A stretch of DNA of 64,000 bases. It comes from Pantoea vagans. Lineage in GTDB: Bacteria; Pseudomonadota; Gammaproteobacteria; Enterobacterales; Enterobacteriaceae. Every line of letters begins with the position of its first letter. The stretch's first letter is position 1. Under the pieces are notes generated by a model. That model searched no databases. It saw only the letters and a list, made by a program, of their open reading frames with translations, and was not told where the DNA came from. This document shows positions 45,486 through 53,001 of this stretch, one piece after another. The translations under genes and the position numbers were made by a program. The stretch is from assembly GCF_001506165.1 (NCBI RefSeq), contig NZ_CP011427.1, forward strand, positions 806,001 to 870,000, written 5' to 3'.

Positions 45486-47053
45486 TACTTAGAAACCTGT
45501 GAGTAGTACACCATGTCTGGGTTAATCCCCTGCACATAGCCTTTCAGGTTATCGCGCAGTGCAATCAGGTTACGTGCCTGCAAACCGATCACATACGGTG
45601 AGTTTTTCAGCACTTCACGCTGCATTGCCTGGTACATTTCCACACGCTTGTTGCTGTCGGCTTCGGCGGTGGCCGCCAGCGTCTGCTTGCTCAATTCTGG
45701 AATATGCCAGTCAGAGCGGTAGGCAATGGTTTTACTGCCATCTTCTGGGTTGTAAGCGAAGGAGGCGGCATTGGTGTTCGGATCGAAATAGTCCGCACCC
45801 CAGGCATTCAGCGTGGCTTCATACTGGTGCGCTTTCACGCGGGTTGACACTTCAGAACTCAGACCCGGCTGCACTTCCACCTTCACGCCACCTTTGGCAA
45901 AGCTGCCCTGCAACGCCTGAGCGATATCCAGGTACGGCGGTTGGTTGCTGGTGGAGAGCTTAAAGCTGACGTTGGTCAGGCCCGCTTTCTTCAGAATGGC
46001 TTTGGCTTTTTCCGGATCGTAGCTGTACGGCGTGTCATTCAGCGCGCCGAGGAAACCTTTAGGCAAGAAAGTCTGATGGACTTCGAACTGGCCTTTCAGC
46101 AGATCGTTGGCGATGCCTTTATAGTCGAACAGGTAACGGGCCGCTTCCCACAGCGCAGGATTCTTCAGCACCGGGTTCTCACCGACGTTGAACTGGATGT
46201 AATAGAGCGATGCCATCGGAATCGCTTCGGTCTTCACACCCGCTTTGTCTTTCAGCGCGGCGATTTGGTCAGCGCCGAGGTTACGTGCGATATCCACATC
46301 GCCCTGCTCCAGTAGCAAGCGACGCGCAGCGGGCTCAGGCACGTTCTTGATTAAGATGTTTTTCAGCTTCGGTGCACCAGCCGGTGAAGTCGGGTTGGCG
46401 GTGAGCAGTACCACTTCATGCAGCACCACTTTACGGATCTGATACGGGCCGCTGCCAGCAGAATTGGTGCCCAGCCACGCGTGGCCGAAGTCGCCGTTTT
46501 TCGCGTTGGCTTGTGCGGTTTTCTCATCAACAATCGATGAAACCGGGGCAGACAGCAGGCTCAGCACATAGGCCGGGCTGACGTTGGCGCTCCAGCTGAT
46601 CTGCACATGGTTGTCATCGACCTTCTTCAGGAAGGTATCGACATTGTCTTTATTCCAGCCCAGCTGAGTCAGGATAAAGGAAGGGTCGAGGTTCAGTTTC
46701 ACCACACGGCCCAGCGAGAAGATGACATCTTCCGGACGCAGCGGATTACCGCTGGCGAATTGCGCGCCTTTGCGCAGTTCAAAAGTCAGGCTGCGATTAT
46801 CACTGCCTGAGGTCCATGAAGTGGCCAACGTGGGTTTCAAATCAGTAGGATTGGTCGGGTCAGACTGGACCAATCGTTGATAGATGTTAGTGAACGCTTG
46901 CACTGTGGTCAGTTCAAAGCCCTGTGCGGGGTCGAAGCTATCAGCATCATCAGTCGACTGCGCAATCACCAGCGTATCCTTCGGTGTTGCGGCCTGAGCA
47001 GAGAAGGCGGCTACCAGCGATAACGCCAGCAGTGAGGGAATAATTTTTTTCAT
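45485..47053 (-). CDS. ABC transporter substrate-binding protein, family 5 (DppA/OppA-like)
   Basis: This 522-residue periplasmic protein has the signal peptide LLALSLVAAFSAQA/ATPK. Family features are DTLVIAQSTDDADSFDPAQGFELTTVQ, LRPEDVIFSLGR and QTFLPKGFLGALNDTPYSYDPEKAKAILKKAG. The ligand (peptides, nickel chelates, opines, glutathione-like) cannot be told from sequence. It is the first gene of the operon; the promoter should lie within 47054-47165. Confidence 0.9.
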   Translation of the reverse strand: MKKIIPSLLALSLVAAFSAQAATPKDTLVIAQSTDDADSFDPAQGFELTTVQAFTNIYQRLVQSDPTNPTDLKPTLATSWTSGSDNRSLTFELRKGAQFASGNPLRPEDVIFSLGRVVKLNLDPSFILTQLGWNKDNVDTFLKKVDDNHVQISWSANVSPAYVLSLLSAPVSSIVDEKTAQANAKNGDFGHAWLGTNSAGSGPYQIRKVVLHEVVLLTANPTSPAGAPKLKNILIKNVPEPAARRLLLEQGDVDIARNLGADQIAALKDKAGVKTEAIPMASLYYIQFNVGENPVLKNPALWEAARYLFDYKGIANDLLKGQFEVHQTFLPKGFLGALNDTPYSYDPEKAKAILKKAGLTNVSFKLSTSNQPPYLDIAQALQGSFAKGGVKVEVQPGLSSEVSTRVKAHQYEATLNAWGADYFDPNTNAASFAYNPEDGSKTIAYRSDWHIPELSKQTLAATAEADSNKRVEMYQAMQREVLKNSPYVIGLQARNLIALRDNLKGYVQGINPDMVYYSQVSK

Positions 47054-47164
47054 GTTGTTTCCTTGCCTTAAAAAAGTAACGCGAGTTTACGAGAGCGGCG
47101 TAATGAAGAATAGTCAATTTATGGCTATGCATATGCTTTAAGGTTCTAAGTGCGATAGTTCAGT

Positions 47165-47316
47165 TATATACCCTTCATACTTCAAGTTTCAGGAGCGTTG
47201 GCTACGTGCATTCACCTCAGTCACTTACTTCAGTAAGCTCCCGAGGATTCATGCACTTGCCGCCTTCCAGAACCAAGAGTAGGCCCCATGAGGGGACTCG
47301 AATTATTTTGGGTATA
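47165..47316. repeat. ERIC-like element, copy 1 (with internal insertion)
   Basis: The outer TATACCCTTCATACTTCAAG and the conserved ERIC core CAGTCACTTACTTCAGTAAG then GAGGATTC match the enterobacterial repetitive intergenic consensus. A segment with AGTAGGCCCCATGAGGGG is inserted near the right arm before ACTCGAATTATTTTGGGTATA. Total about 152 bp, non-coding. Confidence 0.85.
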
Positions 47317-47464
47317 CCCTTCATACATACTTCAAGCTGCAGGAGCGTTGGCTACGTGCATTCACCACAGTCACTTACTTCAGTAAGCTCTCGAGGATTC
47401 ATGCACTTGCCGCCTTCCTGCACCAAGAGTAGGCCCCATGAGGGGACTCGAATTATTTTGGGTA
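47313..47464. repeat. ERIC-like element, copy 2 (tandem, same insertion)
   Basis: A second copy begins in the TATA shared with copy 1. It has a small CATA duplication at the left end and the same AGTAGGCCCCATGAGGGG insertion, and ends ATTATTTTGGGTA. The tandem arrangement suggests a unit duplication. Confidence 0.85.
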
Positions 47465-47587
47465 CAAGCTTGTTAAACAGGGGGGGATTGATGCCGCAGG
47501 ATGAGGTAGGCGCGCGCGTGTTTTTCCCGCTTCTATCAACCAAATCGCAACGAAAATTAAATGAATAACGCAACGGGAATAATTAAC

Positions 47588-47615
47588 TTTACTTCGCTTC
47601 CTTCGGGAATATAAT
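47588..47615 (+). promoter_or_regulatory. Candidate promoter for the mgtA leader transcript
   Basis: TTTACT (47588-47593) and a perfect TATAAT (47610-47615) with a 16-bp spacer. Transcription would begin near 47622, giving a leader of about 0.5 kb before mgtA. No clear PhoP box was found. A second promoter closer to mgtA is possible. Confidence 0.5.
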
Positions 47616-47675
47616 AGCGCCAACTTCAAACAGGAGAATTCAGTTGGACAGTCACCCTTTAAGATGGCAATACAA

Positions 47676-47713
47676 GGCAAGCTGACGCGCGAATTCTTTT
47701 GTCGCTGCTTGCC
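47676..47713 (+). promoter_or_regulatory. Stem-loop in the mgtA leader
   Basis: GGCAAGC (47676-47682) and GCTTGCC (47707-47713) are perfectly complementary. The left arm overlaps the end of a possible 13-codon TTG-initiated ORF (47644-47685). Confidence 0.4.
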
Positions 47714-47802
47714 AACACGGCGGGCAGCAATCCTCACCTCTCTCTGATGATTGTTCCCTTTAAAACTGGTTGTAACGGGCTGAAACCCGTGGGGATTTCA
47801 TC

Positions 47803-47853
47803 ATGCACATGATTTTAAACGCACTTTTCCCTCCGCCTCGATGCGCGCGCTGA
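47803..47853 (+). CDS. Candidate mgtA leader peptide A (PPP-containing, 16 codons)
   Basis: ATG at 47803 after GTGGGGAT encodes MHMILNALFPPPRCAR. Three consecutive prolines are a known ribosome-pausing motif relieved by EF-P. Its position in the mgtA leader, where enterobacteria place proline-dependent leader peptides, makes regulation plausible. A small hairpin ACGGG/CCCGT (47775-47790) precedes it. Translation is unproven. Confidence 0.5.
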   Translation: MHMILNALFPPPRCAR

Positions 47854-47967
47854 TCTTCAGCGTGCAGATTTAGCCGTTACTGGCGCATGCCCTGTTACGT
47901 CCATAGAAAATTTTGGGCGGTCTGAGGGCTGCATTCAGTAGCGGAATCGACATCGTAATATTCATTT

Positions 47968-47985
47968 CTCGTTTATTTAAACGAG
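47968..47985. repeat. Perfect inverted repeat in the mgtA leader
   Basis: CTCGTTTA and TAAACGAG around TT form a perfect 8-bp dyad, followed by CGATTTTCTTCG. It could be a protein-binding site rather than a hairpin because its loop is only 2 nt. Confidence 0.5.
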
Positions 47986-48018
47986 CGATTTTCTTCGCCC
48001 TTATTTCCGGGAGGTAAT

Positions 48019-48054
48019 ATGGAAATTCCCGACAGGTTATTTTTAATCATCTAA
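48019..48054 (+). CDS. Candidate mgtA leader peptide B (11 codons)
   Basis: ATG at 48019 with a very strong CGGGAGG ribosome site 4 bp upstream encodes MEIPDRLFLII and stops at TAA 87 bp before mgtA. The start recalls the acidic/proline beginning of E. coli MgtL (MEPDPTP), which destabilises translating ribosomes in low magnesium. Homology is not proven. Confidence 0.5.
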   Translation: MEIPDRLFLII

Positions 48055-48140
48055 CGCTAAGCCGTTAATTTAATTTATCCCACATTATGCGCTCAACGCG
48101 CAGGGACTTTTATTGCCGTAAAAAAAAGAGGAATGTCATT

Positions 48141-50867
48141 ATGACTGACATGAAACTCAACCAGGACAAAAAAACCTGGAACAACAGCGTGCGCCAGCCA
48201 CGCCAAAAAACACCGCGCTATCTGATTGAAGACGAAGCGGGTTTCACCGCTGATGAAACACTGGTGCGCCTGCGTAGTGATGCATTGGGGTTGAGTGAAC
48301 GTGAAGCCGAAGCGCGTCTGGAAGTCTACGGCCGTAATCAGGTGGAACATGATAAAGCGCCACCGGCGCTGATTCAGCTGTTTCAGGCGTTTAACAACCC
48401 ATTTATCTACGTATTAATGGCGCTGGCCGCAGTCAGCTTTTTCACCGATTACTGGATGCCGATGCGCAAAGGCGAGGAGACCGATCTGACCGGTGTCATC
48501 ATCATTGTGACGATGGTAACGCTCAGCGGTTTGCTGCGCTTCTGGCAAGAATTCCGTACTAACAAAGCCGCACAGGCGTTGAAATCCATGGTGCGCACCA
48601 CTGCCACCGTGCTGCGCCGTGAATCCGCGCAGCATCCGCCGGTCAAACAGGAAGTGGATATCGCCACGCTGGTGCCGGGTGACATTATCTATCTCTCTGC
48701 GGGCGATCTGGTGCCTGCTGATGTTCGTCTGCTGGATTCGCGTGACCTGTTTATCAGCCAGGCGATTTTGACCGGTGAATCCCTGCCGGTTGAGAAATAT
48801 GACGTCACTGGTCATGTCACCAGCAAAGGAGCCGGGGCGAGTGAGCAGGGCGCTTCACTGCTGGAGCTGGGCAGCGTCTGTCTGATGGGCACCAATGTCT
48901 CCAGCGGCAGTGCCAAAGCAGTGGTGGTGGCTACCGGTAGCGAAACTTACTTTGGCAGCCTGGCGAAATCAATCGTCGGTAACCGCACGCAAACGGCATT
49001 TGATCGTGGGGTCAATAGCGTGAGCTGGCTGCTGATCCGCTTCATGCTGGTGATGGTGCCGGTGGTGCTGCTGATTAACGGTTTAACCAAAGGCGACTGG
49101 CTGGATGCGTCGCTGTTTGCTCTGGCCGTTGCGGTTGGCCTGACACCGGAAATGCTGCCGATGATCGTCAGCTCCAACCTGGCCAAGGGCGCGATCGCTA
49201 TGTCACGCCGTAAAGTGATTGTGAAACGGCTGAACGCGATTCAAAACCTCGGGGCGATGGACATCCTGTGTACCGATAAAACCGGGACGCTGACGCAGGA
49301 CAACATCATCCTTGAACATCATCTGGATTGCGCTGGAGTGGAAAACTCCCGCGTGCTGATGCTGAGCTGGCTCAATAGCCACTATCAGAGCGGCACGCCA
49401 AACCTGATGGATCGCGCCATTCTGCGTTATGGCAAAGATCGTATCAGTGCCGATATGGGTGACTATTACGCCAAAGTGGATGAGCTGCCGTTTGATTTTG
49501 TGCGTCGTCGCGTTTCAGTGGTGGTGCGCGATCGTCGCCTCAACCAACAGATGCTGATTTGCAAAGGTGCAGTGGAAGAGATGCTGAGCATCGCCACCGC
49601 CGAGCGTGAAGGGAAGCTGGTGCAGCCGCTCGACGAAAAACGTCGTGCAGAGCTGCTGGCGTTGGCACATCAATACAACGAACAGGGCTTCCGCGTATTG
49701 CTGGTCGCCAGCCGTGTGTTGGAGGAGTCAGGCTTGCAGCAGGCGCTGAACGTGGCGGATGAGCAAGGGTTAACCGTGGAAGGGCTGCTGACCTTCCTCG
49801 ATCCACCGAAAGAGAGCGCCGCCAAAGCGATTACCGCACTGCGCGAAAACGGCGTCAGCGTCAAAGTGTTGACCGGCGATAATCCGGTGGTCACCGCGCG
49901 CATCTGCCAGCAGGTGGGGATAGATATCGGAGATATCGTCACTGGCGACCAGATTGCCATGATGAGCGATGAGCAGCTGGCTAACGCCGCCGCGCAGAGT
50001 GCAGTGTTTGCCAAACTGACACCGTTGCAGAAATCACGCATTTTACGCGCGCTGCAACAACAAGGGCATACCGTTGGCTTCCTCGGCGACGGCATTAATG
50101 ATGCACCCGCGCTGCGTGATGCCGATGTGGGCATTTCAGTCGACAGCGCCGCAGACATCGCCAAAGAATCTTCTGACATCATCCTGTTGGAAAAGGATCT
50201 GATGGTGCTGGAAGAGGGGGTGATGAAAGGACGCGAGACCTTCGGCAATATCATCAAATATTTGAACATGACCGCCAGCTCTAACTTCGGCAACGTGTTC
50301 TCCGTGCTGGTGGCGAGCGCCTTTATTCCGTTCCTGCCGATGCTGGCGATTCATCTGTTGATCCAGAACCTGATGTACGATCTGTCTCAGCTGGCATTGC
50401 CTTGGGACAAAATGGATCGCGAGTTCCTGCGCAAACCGCGTAAATGGGACGCGCGTAATATCAAACGCTTTATGCTGTGGATTGGGCCAACATCGTCAAT
50501 CTTTGATATCACCACTTTTGCCGTAATGTGGTACGTGTTTGCCGCTAACACACCTGAAATGCAGTCTCTGTTCCAGTCAGGTTGGTTTGTGGAAGGGTTG
50601 CTGTCACAGACGCTGGTGGTGCATATGCTGCGCACGCAGAAAATACCGTTCATTCAGAGCCGGGCTGCATTGCCGGTGCTGCTCGCCACCGCGTGCGTGA
50701 TGATTGCCGGTATTCTGCTGCCATTCTCTCCGCTGGGCAGCATGGTGGGACTGGTGCCGCTGCCATGGTCATATTTCCCATGGCTGGTGGCGACATTACT
50801 CGGTTACTGCGTAGTCGCACAGGGTATGAAAACGCTGTACATCAAACGCTTCGGCCAGTGGTTCTAA
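48141..50867 (+). CDS. mgtA: P-type ATPase, magnesium import (MgtA/MgtB)
   Basis: This 908-residue P3B-type ATPase moves Mg2+ into the cytosol. The phosphorylation motif DKTGTLT (in MDILCTDKTGTLTQDN), the actuator TGES (ILTGESLPVEKYD) and the hinge TGDNPVVTARICQQVGI and GDGINDAPALRDADVGISVD are all present, with ten transmembrane helices. The ATG at 48141 follows AAAGAGGA. It is probably the MgtA paralogue, since no mgtC adjoins; MgtB cannot be excluded. It is likely controlled by leader peptides and PhoPQ-like signals, and is followed at 15 bp by a micro-gene. Confidence 0.95.
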   Translation: MTDMKLNQDKKTWNNSVRQPRQKTPRYLIEDEAGFTADETLVRLRSDALGLSEREAEARLEVYGRNQVEHDKAPPALIQLFQAFNNPFIYVLMALAAVSFFTDYWMPMRKGEETDLTGVIIIVTMVTLSGLLRFWQEFRTNKAAQALKSMVRTTATVLRRESAQHPPVKQEVDIATLVPGDIIYLSAGDLVPADVRLLDSRDLFISQAILTGESLPVEKYDVTGHVTSKGAGASEQGASLLELGSVCLMGTNVSSGSAKAVVVATGSETYFGSLAKSIVGNRTQTAFDRGVNSVSWLLIRFMLVMVPVVLLINGLTKGDWLDASLFALAVAVGLTPEMLPMIVSSNLAKGAIAMSRRKVIVKRLNAIQNLGAMDILCTDKTGTLTQDNIILEHHLDCAGVENSRVLMLSWLNSHYQSGTPNLMDRAILRYGKDRISADMGDYYAKVDELPFDFVRRRVSVVVRDRRLNQQMLICKGAVEEMLSIATAEREGKLVQPLDEKRRAELLALAHQYNEQGFRVLLVASRVLEESGLQQALNVADEQGLTVEGLLTFLDPPKESAAKAITALRENGVSVKVLTGDNPVVTARICQQVGIDIGDIVTGDQIAMMSDEQLANAAAQSAVFAKLTPLQKSRILRALQQQGHTVGFLGDGINDAPALRDADVGISVDSAADIAKESSDIILLEKDLMVLEEGVMKGRETFGNIIKYLNMTASSNFGNVFSVLVASAFIPFLPMLAIHLLIQNLMYDLSQLALPWDKMDREFLRKPRKWDARNIKRFMLWIGPTSSIFDITTFAVMWYVFAANTPEMQSLFQSGWFVEGLLSQTLVVHMLRTQKIPFIQSRAALPVLLATACVMIAGILLPFSPLGSMVGLVPLPWSYFPWLVATLLGYCVVAQGMKTLYIKRFGQWF

Positions 50868-50882
50868 ACCCATGGAGGCACT

Positions 50883-50969
50883 ATGCGGAAACGGAATCTC
50901 GATAAGGTGGTGTGCCACCTGCTGATAATGATGGTGGTGATCATTGTGCTAACGTTGGTGTTACGTTAG
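50883..50969 (+). CDS. 28-residue single-pass membrane micropeptide downstream of mgtA (MgtR-like)
   Basis: A 28-codon ORF begins MRKRNLDKVVCHLL, followed by an unbroken hydrophobic helix (IMMVVIIVLTLVL) and a final Arg. GGAGG lies 6 bp before the ATG and the start is only 15 bp after the mgtA stop, before the terminator, so it should share the mgtA transcript. The layout (short basic N-terminus with NLDK, one helix) resembles Salmonella MgtR, a 30-residue regulator of MgtC/MgtA stability. Homology is inferred only from shape and context. Confidence 0.75.
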   Translation: MRKRNLDKVVCHLLIMMVVIIVLTLVLR

Positions 50970-50977
50970 TGAAACCA

Positions 50978-51002
50978 AGGGCAGGTTATCCTGCCCTTTT
51001 TG
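50978..51002 (+). terminator. Terminator of the mgtA operon
   Basis: AGGGCAGG / CCTGCCCT around TTAT with a T5 run, 8 bp after the micro-gene stop. Confidence 0.88.
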
Positions 51003-51026
51003 CCTTTTAACTGCGGGAAGGGAAAA

Positions 51027-51704
51027 ATGAGCCAAGCAAAACGCGCGTTGATTATTGGTGCTTCAAAGGGGATTGGGTTGGCGGTGGTACAACAACTGCT
51101 CGCCGATGGCTGGGAGGTAACCGCCACTTATCGCAGCACCGCCGTGTCTTATCAGCATGAGAAGCTACGCTGGATGCCACTGGATATCACCATCGCCACT
51201 CAGCGTGAGCACTTACTTCAGCAACTTAAAGGCCAGCACTTTGATCGTGCTCTGATCAATGCTGGCATTCTCGGTCCGGACTCGATGGAGCTGATCGCCA
51301 CCAGTGATGACGAGTTAATGCAGCTGTTTATGACCAACTCGGTGGCCCCCATCCGCATGGCTGAAGGTCTGTTGCCACTACTGCAGGAAAAGCAGGGCGT
51401 GCTCGGCATCACCACATCACGCCTCGGTAGCCTGACCGAAAATCCCGAGGCGCTTCGCCCTTATTACTCGGCCAGTAAGGTTGCGCTCAACATGCTGAGC
51501 CGCGCCTTGGTTCAGCAGATGGCCTCGCGTGGCACCACCTTGCTGTCACTGCATCCGGGCTGGGTGAAAACCGATATGGGTGGCGACGATGCGGATATCA
51601 CCGCCGTTGAAAGTGCGAAGGGGTTAGTGGCACAGATGGATGGTTTTGCCGGGCAGGGCGGACATCACTATGTCGATTACAGCGGCAGAGTATTGGCCTG
51701 GTGA
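51027..51704 (+). CDS. Short-chain dehydrogenase/reductase (C-factor/CsgA-like)
   Basis: This 225-residue Rossmann-fold SDR has the cofactor loop LIIGASKGIGLAVVQQLL (TGxxxGIG type), NAGILGPDSM and the catalytic YxxxK in YYSASKVALNMLSRAL, with Ser upstream (TTSRLGS). An HPGWVKTDMGG motif is typical of CsgA-like SDRs. The substrate is unknown. GGGAAGGG precedes the ATG at 51027; the upstream in-frame start at 51000 lies in the mgtA terminator. Confidence 0.88.
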   Translation: MSQAKRALIIGASKGIGLAVVQQLLADGWEVTATYRSTAVSYQHEKLRWMPLDITIATQREHLLQQLKGQHFDRALINAGILGPDSMELIATSDDELMQLFMTNSVAPIRMAEGLLPLLQEKQGVLGITTSRLGSLTENPEALRPYYSASKVALNMLSRALVQQMASRGTTLLSLHPGWVKTDMGGDDADITAVESAKGLVAQMDGFAGQGGHHYVDYSGRVLAW

Positions 51705-51739
51705 TAATGACGGCCTGCTGGTGGTTGCCAGCAGGTTAT

Positions 51740-52399
51740 TTACTCTTCGTCTGGCGAGTAATATTGCACGCCAATTTCAATGCGCTCTCGACCGCTGGCC
51801 ACGCGATGACGGTTGCTGTCGCGCAGTGAATAGATGCAGCCGCAATACTCCTGCTGATAGAAACGCTCGCGCTTGCTGATCTCGATCATGCGCGAGGATC
51901 CACCGCCTTTACGCCAGTTAAATTCCCAATACAGCATATCGGGATAGTGCGCGGCTGCACGGACGCCGCAGTCATTGATCTGCTTCATATCCTTCCAGCG
52001 TGAAATGCCCAGCGAACTGGTGATCACTGGAAAGCCATTTTCATGCGCGTACAGTGCGGTTCGTTCAAAACGCATATCAAAACACATGGTGCAACGCACA
52101 CCGCGCTCCGGCTCCCATTCCATACCACGTGCACGTTCAAACCAGTTGTCTTTATCGTAATCGGCATCAACGAAAGGCACGCCAAACTGCTCAGCAAAGC
52201 GGATATTCTCCTCTTTACGCAGCTCGTACTCTTTCAATGGGTGAATGTTTGGGTTGTAGAAGAAGATGGTGTAATCGATACCGGAAGCCAGCATCGCTTC
52301 CATCACTTCCCCCGAGCAAGGCGCGCAGCAGGAGTGCAACAGCACTTTGTTGTGACCGTTGGGTAAGGGCAGGGGCTGGCGTTTGAAGGTGTCAGACAT
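51740..52399 (-). CDS. queH: Epoxyqueuosine reductase QueH
   Basis: This 219-residue DUF208 protein carries out the last step of queuosine tRNA modification. The cysteine motifs of the iron-sulfur/metal site are visible: [24 protein letters not shown] and EYCGCIYS. It is a non-orthologous replacement of the cobalamin-dependent QueG used by E. coli K-12. It lies alone, convergent with the SDR gene. Confidence 0.9.
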   Translation of the reverse strand: MSDTFKRQPLPLPNGHNKVLLHSCCAPCSGEVMEAMLASGIDYTIFFYNPNIHPLKEYELRKEENIRFAEQFGVPFVDADYDKDNWFERARGMEWEPERGVRCTMCFDMRFERTALYAHENGFPVITSSLGISRWKDMKQINDCGVRAAAHYPDMLYWEFNWRKGGGSSRMIEISKRERFYQQEYCGCIYSLRDSNRHRVASGRERIEIGVQYYSPDEE

Positions 52400-52466
52400 A
52401 AGAGAATCTGGTTAATGGAGTGTTGGGCTGAGTGTAAAGCCATTTAAACATAGACGCAAAAACCGC

Positions 52467-52916
52467 TCAGTCTTCGTGTTTTAAGATTACCCATTTTTTG
52501 AAACCGAATTGACGTTGTACACCTGCGGGGTCGCCGATGAAGGGCAGCGTGACTTGTGCTGCATCTCTGACTTGCAACGACCAGAGCTTCTCATCCATGA
52601 AGTGGAATCGAATGTGGTCATCACACAGGGACAAGTTACTGAACTGTCCAGAATGGTAGGCCAATTCAATGTGGATCACTTCCAATACACCCAGCTCAAG
52701 CTGACATAGCACAATGGTGAGCGATTCTTCGAACAGAATGCCATCGGTGATGAACAGCAGGTAACGCTCAGCACTGATCTCAACGGCCGCTTCCAGTATC
52801 GATCCTGGCACGATGATACCGGTGTGGCGGTTGTCCAACAGGACTTCAGACTGTGCTTGCGCCGTTTGTGTAGAGAGTTGCTGTTCAATGAGTGTAAGCG
52901 TGTGACACTGCTTCAT
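52467..52916 (-). CDS. Uncharacterised 149-residue protein
   Basis: No family was recognised. The protein is acidic, with alternating strands (GIIVPGSILEAAVEISAERYLLFITDGILFEESLTIVLCQLELGVLEVIHIEL) and a C-terminal RQFGFKKWVILKHED. It looks cytosolic, with neither a signal peptide nor a membrane helix. A weak Shine-Dalgarno and the low complexity of neighbours leave the start (52916) uncertain. Confidence 0.62.
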   Translation of the reverse strand: MKQCHTLTLIEQQLSTQTAQAQSEVLLDNRHTGIIVPGSILEAAVEISAERYLLFITDGILFEESLTIVLCQLELGVLEVIHIELAYHSGQFSNLSLCDDHIRFHFMDEKLWSLQVRDAAQVTLPFIGDPAGVQRQFGFKKWVILKHED

Positions 52917-52956
52917 AGGCGGTTCTTGTCATGAGTAGTTTGCGTTTTGCAAAAAC

Positions 52957-52982
52957 AAAAAAGGCCGCAATCGCGGCCTTTC
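52957..52982 (-). terminator. Terminator of the LEA-like repeat gene
   Basis: On the minus strand AAAGGCCGCGA / GCGGCCTTTT runs into a T-run, 20 bp beyond the stop. Confidence 0.8.
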
Positions 52983-53001
52983 GCTATTCAGTCAGAAGAA
53001 A

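Noticed and set aside
47644..47685. 13-codon TTG-started ORF (MDSHPLRWQYKAS) with AGGAG in the mgtA leader
   Set aside because: TTG start, very short, and no sequence resemblance to known leader peptides; mentioned only as part of the leader structure.
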